This document shows, in pieces, positions 1 through 7,732 of a stretch of 13,454 nucleotides of DNA. The DNA lies in NCBI GenBank assembly GCA_018268875.1, contig JAFDVT010000599.1, positions 1-13,454 on the forward strand, read 5' to 3'. The position numbers and the translations under genes were made by a program. The notes beneath the pieces were generated by a model, which did not search any database, was not told the origin of the DNA, and saw only the letters and a program-made list of their open reading frames with translations. How positions within the stretch are numbered: position 1 is the first letter of the stretch; each line of letters starts with the position of its first letter. Source of the DNA: Acidobacteriota bacterium (lineage in GTDB: Bacteria; Acidobacteriota; Terriglobia; Bryobacterales; Bryobacteraceae).

Positions 1-1379
1 AGGACGCCGCCCATGAACAGCACGGGGATGAATACGGCGGCGAGCGACAGGGTCATCGAAACGATGGTGAAGCCGATTTCCTTGGACCCGTCAAAGGCCG
101 CCTGCATGGCCGGTTTGCCCATTTCGAGGTGGCGAACGATGTTTTCGAGCATCACGATCGCGTCGTCCACGACGAAGCCGATGGCGAGGATCAGAGCCAT
201 CATCGAAAGGTTGTCGAGCGAGTAGTTGCACAGGTACATCACGGCGAACGTACCGATGATCGAGAAGGGCAGCGCCAGCGACGGGATCAGGGTGGCCGAG
301 AAGTTGCGCAGGAAGACGAAGATGACGCCGACGATCAGGGCCAGGGTCAGCACCATGGTGAACTTGACGTCGTTGTACGATTCGCGGATGGTGTCCGAAC
401 GGTCGTAAAACATCTGCATCTGGACGGACGGGGGCAGGTCGGTCTTGAAGGTGGGCAGGAGCTTTTTGATGCCGTCCGCAACCGCCATGGTGTTGGTGCC
501 GGGCTGACGCTGGATACCGAGTACGATGGCGCGCTTGCAGCCTTCCTCCTGGCAGAACCAGGACGCGGTGCGTTCGTCTTCGACGCTGTCGACCAGGCGG
601 CCGAGTTCGCCGAGGCGAACGGGGTTGCCCTGGCGGTAGGCGACGATGATGTCCTTGTAGCCGTCCGCGCTGAAGAGCTGTCCGCTGGCCTGCAGGGTGA
701 AGGCGCGCTTGGGTCCGTTGATGGTGCCGGTGGGCAGGTTGACGTTCCAGGCGGCCAGCGCGGATTCCACTTCGTTGATGCCGATCTGTTTCGAGGCCAT
801 CGCGTAGGGGTCCATTTGCGCGTGTACGGCGTAGCGCTGGGCGCCCATTATCTGCACCTGGGCGACGCCGGTGACCTGCGAGATGCGCTGTGCGACGCGC
901 GTTTCGGCGTACTCGTTGAGCGTGTATAACGGCAGCGTGGCGGAACTCAACGCGAGGTACAAAATGGGCTGGTCGGCCGGGTTCACCTTGGTGAAGGTCG
1001 GCGGCGTGGGCATGCCGGGAGGCAGCAGGCGCGAGGCCTGTGTGACGGCCGCCTGTACGTCCACAGCGGCGCCGTCGAGGTTGCGGCTGAGGTCGAATTC
1101 GAGCGTCACCTGTGTGGAGCCCAGTGTGTTCACCGATGTCATGGAAGACAGGCCGGCGATCATGGCGAAGTTGTTTTCGAGCGGCGTGGCCACGGCGGAG
1201 GCCATGGTTTCCGGGCTTGCGCCGGGTAGCGACGCGGTGACCAGCAGGGTCGGCAAGTCGACGTTCGGGAGATCGCTGACCGGGAGTTGCTGGTAGGCGA
1301 TGATGCCAAATAGGGCGATGGCCACCATCAGCAAAGCCGTGGCGATCGGACGTTCAATAAATATCTTCGAAAAGTTCAT
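1..1379 (-). CDS. RND efflux permease, second paralogue (N-terminal 459 residues; gene cut by left edge)
   Basis: This is an inner-membrane, proton-driven RND (AcrB/MdtC-like) transporter subunit. The frame is open from an ATG at 1379 to the window edge, giving 459 residues of an expected total of about 1,030-1,050. It begins MNFSKIFIERPIATALLM, the usual RND start with the first transmembrane helix. The first periplasmic porter region follows. Transmembrane segment 4 reads GFVVDDAIVMLENIVRH, and the two aspartates at residues 405-406 match the AcrB proton-relay pair. The visible part ends at FMGGVL. An AAGGAAG ribosome site sits just before the start, 30 bp after the stop of the first permease, so the two genes are surely co-transcribed. 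It is clearly paralogous to that permease (same motifs at the same residue numbers). Two unequal permeases behind one adaptor is the MdtBC/MuxBC arrangement. Substrate is not readable from sequence. Confidence 0.95.
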   Translation of the reverse strand, partial: MNFSKIFIERPIATALLMVAIALFGIIAYQQLPVSDLPNVDLPTLLVTASLPGASPETMASAVATPLENNFAMIAGLSSMTSVNTLGSTQVTLEFDLSRNLDGAAVDVQAAVTQASRLLPPGMPTPPTFTKVNPADQPILYLALSSATLPLYTLNEYAETRVAQRISQVTGVAQVQIMGAQRYAVHAQMDPYAMASKQIGINEVESALAAWNVNLPTGTINGPKRAFTLQASGQLFSADGYKDIIVAYRQGNPVRLGELGRLVDSVEDERTASWFCQEEGCKRAIVLGIQRQPGTNTMAVADGIKKLLPTFKTDLPPSVQMQMFYDRSDTIRESYNDVKFTMVLTLALIVGVIFVFLRNFSATLIPSLALPFSIIGTFAVMYLCNYSLDNLSMMALILAIGFVVDDAIVMLENIVRHLEMGKPAMQAAFDGSKEIGFTIVSMTLSLAAVFIPVLFMGGV

Positions 1380-1381
1380 CT

Positions 1382-1388
1382 CTTCCTT
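1382..1388 (-). promoter_or_regulatory. Ribosome binding site of the second RND permease
   Basis: On the minus strand this reads AAGGAAG, three bases before the ATG at 1379. It is a purine-rich Shine-Dalgarno that fixes the start, and the start is confirmed by the conserved RND N-terminus MNFSKIFIERP. Confidence 0.6.
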
Positions 1389-1409
1389 TTCGCCGTGCCT
1401 TTCGCCGGC

Positions 1410-4400
1410 TTAGCGGCTCCCGGCCGGAAGCGGCATCTGTTCGACTGGCGGCACGTTATGTTCCTTTTCGCTCTTGTTTTTGGCGCGGCTGAAGCGCGCG
1501 GCAAACCCGTCCAGGTAGGTGTAAACGACAGGCGTGAGATAGAGGGTGATGGCCTGCGAAAACAGCAATCCACCGATGACGGCCATGCCAAGAGGCTTGC
1601 GCGCTTCGCCTCCCGCGCCGTAGCCGGTGGCGATCGGCAGGGTGCCGAGCAGCGCGGCCATGGTGGTCATCATGATGGGACGGAAGCGGGCGAGGCAGCC
1701 TTCGTAAATCGCCTTGCGAGGTTCACTGCCATGGCGCTGGCGTTCGAGCGCGAAGTCAATTTGCATGATCGCGTTTTTCTTGACCAGTCCGATGAGCAGG
1801 ATCAAACCCACGAAGGCGTAAATATTGAGTTCCATGTCGAAGACAAGCAGCGTCAACAGCGCGCCGAAGGCGGCGGACGGCAGTCCCGACAGAATGGTGA
1901 GCGGGTGGATCAGGCTTTCATACAACACGCCCAGTACGATGTAGACGACGAGGATCGCGACCACCAGGAGAATGCCCAGGTTCTTGGTGGAATCCTGGAA
2001 CACCTTGGCGCTGCCGGTAAACCGCGTGGTGATAGCGGCGGGCAGCATCTCGTCGGCAAGCGCCTGTACTTCGGCAACGGCGGTGCTGAGCGCGACGCCC
2101 GGCTTGAGGTTGAACGAAATCGTGACCGACGGCAACTGTCCGGTGTGCGCGATGGTCTGGGGGCCGACGTCTTCCACACGCTTGGTTACGGCGTCGAGCG
2201 GCACCATGACATTGTTGGCGCCCTTCAGATAGATTTTCGACAGCATGTCCGCGTAGGACGAATACTTGGGCTGCACTTCGAGGATCACGCGGAACTGGTT
2301 AGTGGGCGCGTAGATGGTGGAGGCAATGCTGGAGCCGTAGCCGTTGTAGAGCGCCTGCTGGATTTCCTGCACATTCAGGCCGTAAATCGCCGCTTTGTCT
2401 CGATCGACGTCGATGCGGACGCGCGGGGCGCGCATCTGGGCATCGCTATTCACGTCCAGGATCGATGGCAGCTTGGCGACTTCGCGTTCGAGCTTGGCCG
2501 CCTGCGCGTATAAGAGGTTGGTGTCGACGCTCTGCAGGGTGAGTTCGTAGGAACTGCGCGAACCTCGCCCGCCGATGCGGATGGCCGGCGGCAGGCTCAA
2601 CACCGTGCGTACGCCGGGGATTCCGGCGACGCGTGGCCGGAGGCGCGCGACGATTTCCTGCGCGGAAGCCTTGCGCTCGGCGCGCGGCTTCAACTGAATA
2701 AAGAAGCGGCCGCCGTTGGAGGAATTGAAGCCTCCGCCGACGCTGGACATCATGCCTTCGATGTCGGGGTCGCGGCGCAGGATGTCGGTGACGCGCTGCT
2801 GCAGGATGCGCATCTGTTCGTATGACGTGCCCTGCTGCATTTCGGTGCTGCCGTGGATCTGGTCGGCGTCGGTTTCGGGGATGAAACCCTTGGGTACGGC
2901 GACGTAGAGCCATCCGGTTAACCCGATGACCGCGAAGAACACCAGAAGCATCACGGGGCGGTGGTTCAACACCCAGCTCAGCGAGATTTCGTACCAGCGC
3001 GTGATCCAGCCGAGGAACCATTCGATGCCGCGTGAAACCGGGTTGGGGCGGTGGTTTTCGGGATCGCTCCGCAACAGGCGGCTGCATAGCATCGGCGTCA
3101 ACGTAACGGATACGAAGCCGGAAATGAGGACCGCGACGCAGATGGTGACGGCGAATTCACGGAAGAGGCGGCCGAGGATGCCGCCCATAAACAAAATCGG
3201 GATGAAAACGGCGGCGAGCGACACCGTCATCGAGATGATGGTGAACCAGATTTCCTTGGAACCTTTGAGCGCGGCCTCCATGGGGCCTTCGCCCATTTCC
3301 ATGTGGCGCACGATGTTTTCGAGCATCACGATGGCGTCGTCGACGACGAAGCCGACGCACAGGATGATGGCCATCATGGAAAGGTTGTCGAGCGAGTAGT
3401 CGAGCAGCCACATGACGGCAAACGTTCCGACCAGGGAAAACGGCAGGGCGAGCGCGGGGATGATGGTGGCGGAGGCTTTGCGCAGGAACAGCGCGATCAC
3501 CATGATGACCAGGCCCAGCGTGATGTACAGCGTGAGCTTGACGTCTTCAAAGGCTTCGCGGATGTTCTTCGAACGGTCGCTGCGGATTTCGAGGTTGATG
3601 TTGGGCGGCAGCAGGGCCTGCAACTGCGGCATCACCTTTTTGATCGCGTTGTTGACTTCGATGACGTTGCTGCCGGGCTGGCGCATCACCATGAGGTTGA
3701 TGGCGCGGCCGCCCTTGTCGCCGTGGTAAGTCCAGGCTATGGTCCGCTCGTCCTCGCTGCCGTCGCGAACGGTGGCCACTTCATCCAGCCGGACGGGCGC
3801 TCCATTGCGCCAGGCGACCACGACATCTTTATAGTCGGCGGCCTTTTGCAGCGAGCCGTTGGATTCGATGCTGTAGGCCGTCTTATTGCCCCATAGCGTG
3901 CCGGTGGGGACATTCGAATTCCAGTTGCGGATGGCCTGGGCGACCTCGTTGAGGCCGATCTTGCGGACGGCGAGCTTTTCGGGGTCCACCTCGACGCGCA
4001 CGGCGTACTTCTGGGCGCCCATCACCTGTACCTGCGCGACGCCGTTGATCATCGAAATACGCTGGCCGAGCGTGCGGTCGGCGAATTCGTTGACCTCCCA
4101 GATAGGCGCGGTGGGCGAGGTGAGCGCCATCATCAGAATAGGGCCGTCGGAGGGGTTCTGCTTGCGGAACGACGGGGCTGACGGCATGCCCGGAGGCAGG
4201 AGCGGCATGGCCGCGCTGATGGCCGTCTGTACGTCTACCGCCGCGCCGTCGATCTGGCGGTCGAGGTCGAACTGCATGGTGACGTTGCTGGAGCCGAGCG
4301 ATGAGGTGGAGGTCATCGAGTCGATACCGGCAATGGTGGTGAACTGGCGTTCGAGCGGCGTGGCGACGGTAGCGGCCATGGTGCCGGGGTCGGCGCCGGG

Positions 4401-4553
4401 GAGGCTGGCGAATACCGAAAGCGTCGGAAAGTCGACCGTGGGAAGGTCGCTCACCGGGAGCGCCCAATAGGCCAGGATTCCGATCATGGCGATGCCGGCC
4501 ATCAACAGGATGGTGGCTACAGGACGCCGGATGAAGATCTCGGAAAAGTTCAT
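1410..4553 (-). CDS. RND efflux permease, first paralogue (MdtB/MdtC/AcrB-like), complete
   Basis: This is a complete 1,047-residue RND transporter, the normal family length. In tripartite pumps such a protein sits in the inner membrane and uses proton influx to push substrates through an adaptor and an outer-membrane channel. It starts MNFSEIFIRRPVATILLM (helix 1). A periplasmic loop of about 300 residues is followed by helices 2-6, including GFVVDDAIVMLENIVRH with the proton-relay aspartates D405-D406. A second large periplasmic loop spans roughly residues 550-855. The last helices contain GLVKKNAIM (K925-K926, where AcrB has its essential Lys940). All relay residues are present, so the subunit looks active. 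The tail after residue 1020 is short and charged. The gene lies 27 bp after the adaptor gene, with GGAG at 4563-4566 as ribosome site. The multidrug/HAE1 branch is likelier than the metal branch, but the substrate is unknown. Confidence 0.97.
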   Translation of the reverse strand: MNFSEIFIRRPVATILLMAGIAMIGILAYWALPVSDLPTVDFPTLSVFASLPGADPGTMAATVATPLERQFTTIAGIDSMTSTSSLGSSNVTMQFDLDRQIDGAAVDVQTAISAAMPLLPPGMPSAPSFRKQNPSDGPILMMALTSPTAPIWEVNEFADRTLGQRISMINGVAQVQVMGAQKYAVRVEVDPEKLAVRKIGLNEVAQAIRNWNSNVPTGTLWGNKTAYSIESNGSLQKAADYKDVVVAWRNGAPVRLDEVATVRDGSEDERTIAWTYHGDKGGRAINLMVMRQPGSNVIEVNNAIKKVMPQLQALLPPNINLEIRSDRSKNIREAFEDVKLTLYITLGLVIMVIALFLRKASATIIPALALPFSLVGTFAVMWLLDYSLDNLSMMAIILCVGFVVDDAIVMLENIVRHMEMGEGPMEAALKGSKEIWFTIISMTVSLAAVFIPILFMGGILGRLFREFAVTICVAVLISGFVSVTLTPMLCSRLLRSDPENHRPNPVSRGIEWFLGWITRWYEISLSWVLNHRPVMLLVFFAVIGLTGWLYVAVPKGFIPETDADQIHGSTEMQQGTSYEQMRILQQRVTDILRRDPDIEGMMSSVGGGFNSSNGGRFFIQLKPRAERKASAQEIVARLRPRVAGIPGVRTVLSLPPAIRIGGRGSRSSYELTLQSVDTNLLYAQAAKLEREVAKLPSILDVNSDAQMRAPRVRIDVDRDKAAIYGLNVQEIQQALYNGYGSSIASTIYAPTNQFRVILEVQPKYSSYADMLSKIYLKGANNVMVPLDAVTKRVEDVGPQTIAHTGQLPSVTISFNLKPGVALSTAVAEVQALADEMLPAAITTRFTGSAKVFQDSTKNLGILLVVAILVVYIVLGVLYESLIHPLTILSGLPSAAFGALLTLLVFDMELNIYAFVGLILLIGLVKKNAIMQIDFALERQRHGSEPRKAIYEGCLARFRPIMMTTMAALLGTLPIATGYGAGGEARKPLGMAVIGGLLFSQAITLYLTPVVYTYLDGFAARFSRAKNKSEKEHNVPPVEQMPLPAGSR

Positions 4554-4580
4554 ACGGATGCGCTCCGGAAACAGGGTCGG

Positions 4581-6044
4581 CTATTCGGTTGGAGGTTGCG
4601 CCTGCTGCTTGCCGCCGCGGCGTTGCCGCGGTTGCTGTTGGTCTTGCTGCTGCCGCGGTTGTTGTGGTTGTTGCGGATCGCCGGCCGCAGGGGCTGCGCC
4701 AGCACCGCCACTTTCGCCCGCCTCGCCGGATGCGGACGGATTCTGCTTTTTGCCTCGTCCGTTTTTGCCGCCCGCCGCGCCGCCTCCGCCAGGATTGCGA
4801 GGATCGCGAATGCTGACTTTCATGCCGGCGCTCAAGCGCAACTGGCCTTCGGTAACGATGGTCTCGCCGGGACGCAAGCCGGATTCGATCACGATGTCGT
4901 CGCCGGTGCGCTGGCCGGTGGTGATGGGCCGGGTTTCCACCGACCGGTCCTCCTTCACCACGAAGATGAACTGCCCGTCCTGTCCGGTTTGCACGGCCTG
5001 ATTGGGAACGACGACGGCGTTGTCCTCCGAACCCAACTGCAGGCGTACGCGAAGGAATTCGCCGGGCCACAGCTTGCGGTCAGGGTTGGGGAAGGTGCCG
5101 CGCAGGCGGATGGTGCCGGTGGTGGGGTCGACGGTGTTGTCGAAAAAGGTAAGCGTGCCGTGGGCGACGTCTTCGCGGTCCTGCGGGGTGGCGATGACCG
5201 GGATCGCGGCGCGGCCGTAGCGGGCCTGGATAGCGCGCAAGCGAAGTTCCGGCACCGAGAACGCCACAAACACGGGCTGTACCTGATTGATCTGCACCAG
5301 GTCGGTGTTGTTGGCCGAAACGATGTTGCCCTGTTTCACCAGCAGGCTGCCGGTGCGGCCGGTGATCGGGGACTTGATGGTGGCAAAGCTCATCTGGACG
5401 CGCAACGTGTCGATGGCGGCTTTTTGCGCGGCGATGTCGGCCTTGGCGCTTTCGATGGCGGCCTTGTCGGCGGCCACGGTTTCCGACTGCGCCTGGGCGG
5501 TGGAACGAGCCTGTTCGGCCTGTTCCTTGGACATCACGCCTTCCTTGGCCAGTTGGCCGTAACGCTTGGCCTGATCGTCCGCATAGTTGAGCGTGGCCTG
5601 GCTTTTGGCGACGTTCGCTTCGGCCTGGCGCACCAGCGCCTGACTGCGGGCCATATTGGCGTTGGCCTGGGCGAGTTGCGCTTCGAGACTGCGCTTGTCG
5701 ATTTCAAACAGCGGCTGTCCCTTGGTGACGTAGTCGCCTTCCTGGAACATCACGCGGGTGAGTTCGCCGCTGATTTGCGGCTTGATCAGAACGGTGCTGG
5801 ACGCTTCGACATTTCCGATGATTTCGAGTTCGGTGGGAACGTTGCGGGAAGCCGCTTTGGCCACCGTCACGGGAACGTCGCCGCCTTTCTTGCCACCGGC
5901 TTTTCCGCCTCCGCCCCCTTTGCCCGCGCCACCTTCGGCGCCCGCCGTTTCCCCTTGTTTGCAGGCGGCAAAAATGAGGGTCAGGCCCAGTAATGTGCAG
6001 AGTACGATGCTCTGTAGTCTCTTGGAAGACGATCCGGCGTCCAT
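4581..6044 (-). CDS. RND efflux periplasmic adaptor (membrane fusion protein), probable lipoprotein
   Basis: This HlyD/AcrA/MdtA-family adaptor should link the two downstream permeases to an outer-membrane channel. From the ATG at 6044 it has 487 residues. An upstream in-frame ATG at 6140 would add 32 residues, but the later start places a basic stretch (SSKRL), a hydrophobic core and the lipobox IFAAC (Cys28) at the N-terminus, as expected of a lipoprotein. A Gly/Lys-rich linker (residues 31-57) follows. Then come the first lipoyl half (about 78-118), an Ala/Gln-rich coiled-coil hairpin (about 118-218), the second lipoyl half (about 219-250; ATIKSPITGRTGSL), the beta-barrel (about 255-335) and the membrane-proximal domain (about 340-415). 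The C-terminus (about 418-487) is unusual: Gly-rich, then Pro/Gln/Arg-rich, with no counterpart in typical adaptors. No clear Shine-Dalgarno precedes the chosen start. First gene of the efflux operon, divergent from the M48 protease. Confidence 0.93.
   Translation of the reverse strand: MDAGSSSKRLQSIVLCTLLGLTLIFAACKQGETAGAEGGAGKGGGGGKAGGKKGGDVPVTVAKAASRNVPTELEIIGNVEASSTVLIKPQISGELTRVMFQEGDYVTKGQPLFEIDKRSLEAQLAQANANMARSQALVRQAEANVAKSQATLNYADDQAKRYGQLAKEGVMSKEQAEQARSTAQAQSETVAADKAAIESAKADIAAQKAAIDTLRVQMSFATIKSPITGRTGSLLVKQGNIVSANNTDLVQINQVQPVFVAFSVPELRLRAIQARYGRAAIPVIATPQDREDVAHGTLTFFDNTVDPTTGTIRLRGTFPNPDRKLWPGEFLRVRLQLGSEDNAVVVPNQAVQTGQDGQFIFVVKEDRSVETRPITTGQRTGDDIVIESGLRPGETIVTEGQLRLSAGMKVSIRDPRNPGGGGAAGGKNGRGKKQNPSASGEAGESGGAGAAPAAGDPQQPQQPRQQQDQQQPRQRRGGKQQAQPPTE
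4584..4790 (-). repeat. Low-complexity coding segment: Gly- then Pro/Gln/Arg-rich adaptor tail
   Basis: This encodes the last roughly 70 residues of the RND adaptor. It first runs through Gly/Ala/Lys-rich sequence and then through repeated Q, QQ, QP and PR units (for example PQQPQQPRQQQDQQQPRQRR). At DNA level the plus strand shows recurring GTTG/CTGC/CCGCGG words. It lies beyond the folded membrane-proximal domain, so it is probably disordered and may be length-variable between strains. Confidence 0.7.
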
Positions 6045-6245
6045 TGTAAGAATCGGCGAGTCCTTAGGCATAAAGGTTACAAAACACTGGGGTACCGGGT
6101 ACCGGCGTCCACCTAGGCGATCAGGGACACAGGGTACCAAACGCGGCCGCCGGGCGATGTCACTGAAACGTCATTGGGCAAAAGGCTATCTTGTTCATTA
6201 CGTGAGCGGTTTTGGTCACGGAATCCGCTATAGAGGTGAGTCCAC
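6045..6245. promoter_or_regulatory. Divergent intergenic region between efflux operon and M48 protease
   Basis: These 201 bp must carry the start signals for both divergent transcription units. I could not place a convincing -35/-10 pair on either strand. Visible structure is limited to three copies of the palindrome GGTACC (6091-6096, 6098-6103, 6133-6138), the first two nearly in tandem, a NotI-type GCGGCCGC at about 6142, and the protease ribosome site at the right end. The two upstream in-frame ATGs of the adaptor (6140 and 6071) also fall here. No small gene with support was seen. Confidence 0.5.
6233..6238 (+). promoter_or_regulatory. Ribosome binding site of the M48 protease gene
   Basis: GAGGTG lies seven bases before the ATG at 6246 and is one of the better Shine-Dalgarno sequences in the window. 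It supports that start. Confidence 0.65.
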
Positions 6246-7388
6246 ATGCCACAGTTAAAGCATCCCGGCGCCCAGGTTTACGCTCCTACCCAGGTCCTGC
6301 TGCCCGAAATTTCTTACCAGACTTTTACATATCCCGGTGACGAAGAGGCGCTGGCGGCGCTCAAGGCGGTGCCCGGCGCGGGTCCGTTGCTCACCTGGCT
6401 GCAGGAAAACTTCACCGAACAGATCACGTATCTGAACAATAACGAACAGATGGTGCGTGCCAACGAAAAAAACTACCCATCGTTGCACGCGCTGACGGCG
6501 CGGTGCTGTGAAATTCTGTCCTGCCCGATGCCGGAGCTGTACCTGACGACCAACCCGGTGATGAACGCGTATACGGCCGGGCAACGGCGGACGTGTATCG
6601 TACTGCACAGCGGGCTTGTGGAAGCGCTGACCGTCGATGAACTGTCGTTCGTGATCGGACATGAGATCGGACACATCAAGGCGGCGCACGGCCTGTACCG
6701 GCAGTTGGGCGACATCCTCATCCGGTACTGGGACATTCTGGCATCGGCGATCCCGATTCCTGGTGTCAGCCTGTTGCGCATCCCGCTGTTGATCGCGTAT
6801 TGGGAATGGTACCGGCGGGCGGAGTTCACCTGCGACCGGGCGGCGCTGCTGTGCGTGCAGAACATCGACCCGAGTCTGCGGGCGCTGGCCAAGCTGGCGG
6901 GCAAGGTGACGGGGTACGAAGATGAGGTGAGCCTGGACGAGACGATCGCGCAGGTGGAAGCGCACAAAGCGGTGAACAAGCTGGTGCTGCTGGTGTCGAT
7001 CCTCGAAAACGCGTCGAATACGCATCCGTTCATCCCGATTCGGCTGAAGGCGCTGAAGGAATGGGCGGCGGGCGAAGAGTACGCGAGCATCCTGGCGGGC
7101 AATTACAAACGCGATGCCCTGGGTCTGCACGAAGGCGGCGCGCGGGTGAAGTGCGCGTGCGGCACGCTGGTGAACACCAAGCTGTCGTTCTGTCCGGAAT
7201 GCGGCCGCGCGGTGACGGCCGAGGGCGGGATTGCGGTCGTCGCCGGTTGCGTGGGTTGCGGCGCGGAACTGCCCGGCAACACGAAGTTCTGTCCCAAGTG
7301 CGGGACGAAGCAGCCGGCGGCGGCCGAGCCTGAGGTTTCGCAAGTGGATAAGTGGAAGAATTCGGCGTCGAGCTTCTTTAAACGATAG
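6246..7388 (+). CDS. M48-family zinc metalloprotease with C-terminal double zinc ribbon
   Basis: This 380-residue protein belongs to the Ste24/HtpX-type (M48) peptidases, which cleave membrane or misfolded proteins. The zinc motif HEIGH is at residues 139-143 inside the M48 context ELSFVIGHEIGHIKAAHG. The third ligand is probably Glu193 in RRAEFTCDRAA. Between them, residues about 157-187 form a hydrophobic stretch that could enter the membrane. No N-terminal transmembrane helices or signal peptide are seen, unlike HtpX. After the protease domain come two zinc-ribbon motifs: C303/C305 with C316/C319 (FCPECG), and C335/C338 with C349/C352 (FCPKCG). Such ribbons normally face the cytosol and bind protein or nucleic acid. 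The tail ends in a short charged segment. The gene has a good ribosome site and is probably monocistronic, since the PadR promoter begins right after it. Family is certain; substrate and ribbon role are unknown. Confidence 0.92.
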   Translation: MPQLKHPGAQVYAPTQVLLPEISYQTFTYPGDEEALAALKAVPGAGPLLTWLQENFTEQITYLNNNEQMVRANEKNYPSLHALTARCCEILSCPMPELYLTTNPVMNAYTAGQRRTCIVLHSGLVEALTVDELSFVIGHEIGHIKAAHGLYRQLGDILIRYWDILASAIPIPGVSLLRIPLLIAYWEWYRRAEFTCDRAALLCVQNIDPSLRALAKLAGKVTGYEDEVSLDETIAQVEAHKAVNKLVLLVSILENASNTHPFIPIRLKALKEWAAGEEYASILAGNYKRDALGLHEGGARVKCACGTLVNTKLSFCPECGRAVTAEGGIAVVAGCVGCGAELPGNTKFCPKCGTKQPAAAEPEVSQVDKWKNSASSFFKR

Positions 7389-7391
7389 CCG

Positions 7392-7420
7392 TTGACACTG
7401 ACATTAGTACGTGGCACGAT
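7392..7420 (+). promoter_or_regulatory. Predicted promoter of the padR-like operon
   Basis: A perfect TTGACA -35 lies at 7392-7397, three bases after the M48 stop. With 17-bp spacing the -10 position is CACGAT (7415-7420), which matches the consensus at only three bases but is preceded by TGG, an extended -10 feature. Transcription would start near 7427, leaving a leader of about 15 bases with no Shine-Dalgarno. TATATC at 7420-7425 looks more like a -10 but would need a 22-bp spacer. The -35 is strong and the -10 assignment is uncertain. Confidence 0.45.
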
Positions 7421-7439
7421 ATATCGCGTCACGTACTAA
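7404..7439. promoter_or_regulatory. 36-bp palindrome, probable PadR operator
   Basis: The arms TTAGTACGTG (7404-7413) and CACGTACTAA (7430-7439) are perfect 10-bp inverted repeats around a self-complementary GATATATC centre (7418-7425). Only two of the 18 base pairs mismatch (7414/7429 and 7416/7427). It covers the spacer and -10 region of the predicted promoter and ends two bases before the regulator's ATG. PadR proteins are dimers that commonly bind inverted repeats in their own promoters, so autorepression by the adjacent gene product is the natural reading. Binding itself is inferred. Confidence 0.75.
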
Positions 7440-7441
7440 CT

Positions 7442-7732
7442 ATGTCCGATCCATCGCTCCTGATTCTTGCCAGCCTGGCCGAAGGCGACAAACACGGCTA
7501 CGCCATTATGGAAGACGTCGCGACGTTTGCGGGCGTACGTCTGGGGGCGGGTACGCTGTACGGCGCGATCACCAGACTTGAGGAACGCGGCGCGATCAAG
7601 CCCGTGAAGGCTACCGATTCGCGACGCCAGCCGTACCGCATCACCGCGGCCGGCCGCCAACAATTGCAGGAGCAGTTGTCGGCGCTCGACCAGGTGGTGA
7701 AGACCGGCATCAAGAGGCTACGCACGATATGA
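7442..7732 (+). CDS. PadR-family transcriptional regulator
   Basis: This 96-residue winged-helix protein is of the small PadR type, normally a dimeric repressor. The N-terminus SLLILASLAEGDKHGYAIM is the typical first helix and HGY motif. Residues about 36-48 (GAGTLYGAITRLEE) form the recognition helix. Residues about 50-70 (GAIKPVKATDSRRQPYRITA) form the wing, with the signature RRQPYRIT. The C-terminal helix (72-94) is short, as in PadR proteins with only a small dimerisation arm. No ligand domain is present, so what relieves repression cannot be read. The ATG follows a 36-bp palindrome directly and has no Shine-Dalgarno, which suggests a short or leaderless-type start. Its TGA overlaps the next gene's ATG (ATGA), implying translational coupling. 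In Acidobacteria such regulators often precede membrane proteins that they probably control. Confidence 0.95.
   Translation: MSDPSLLILASLAEGDKHGYAIMEDVATFAGVRLGAGTLYGAITRLEERGAIKPVKATDSRRQPYRITAAGRQQLQEQLSALDQVVKTGIKRLRTI

Noticed and set aside
1395..2513. 372-codon open frame on the plus strand, opposite the first RND permease
   Set aside because: It lies antisense to conserved permease sequence and its translation has no family features, so it is a shadow of codon bias.
4596..5993. 465-codon open frame on the plus strand, opposite the adaptor gene
   Set aside because: It is a GC-driven shadow frame: no recognisable domain, Gly/Ala/Arg/Asp-biased composition, and the opposite strand encodes a clear adaptor.
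6045..6140. N-terminal extension of the RND adaptor from the ATG at 6140 (32 extra residues)
   Set aside because: The extension is Arg/Pro/Cys-rich with no signal character, while the start at 6044 directly yields a lipoprotein signal with lipobox. No ribosome site favours the longer form.
6229..6234. TATAGA as a -10 box for the M48 protease gene
   Set aside because: It overlaps the Shine-Dalgarno, and the 17-bp-spaced -35 position reads GCGGTT. Transcription from it would start at about the ribosome site and lose it.
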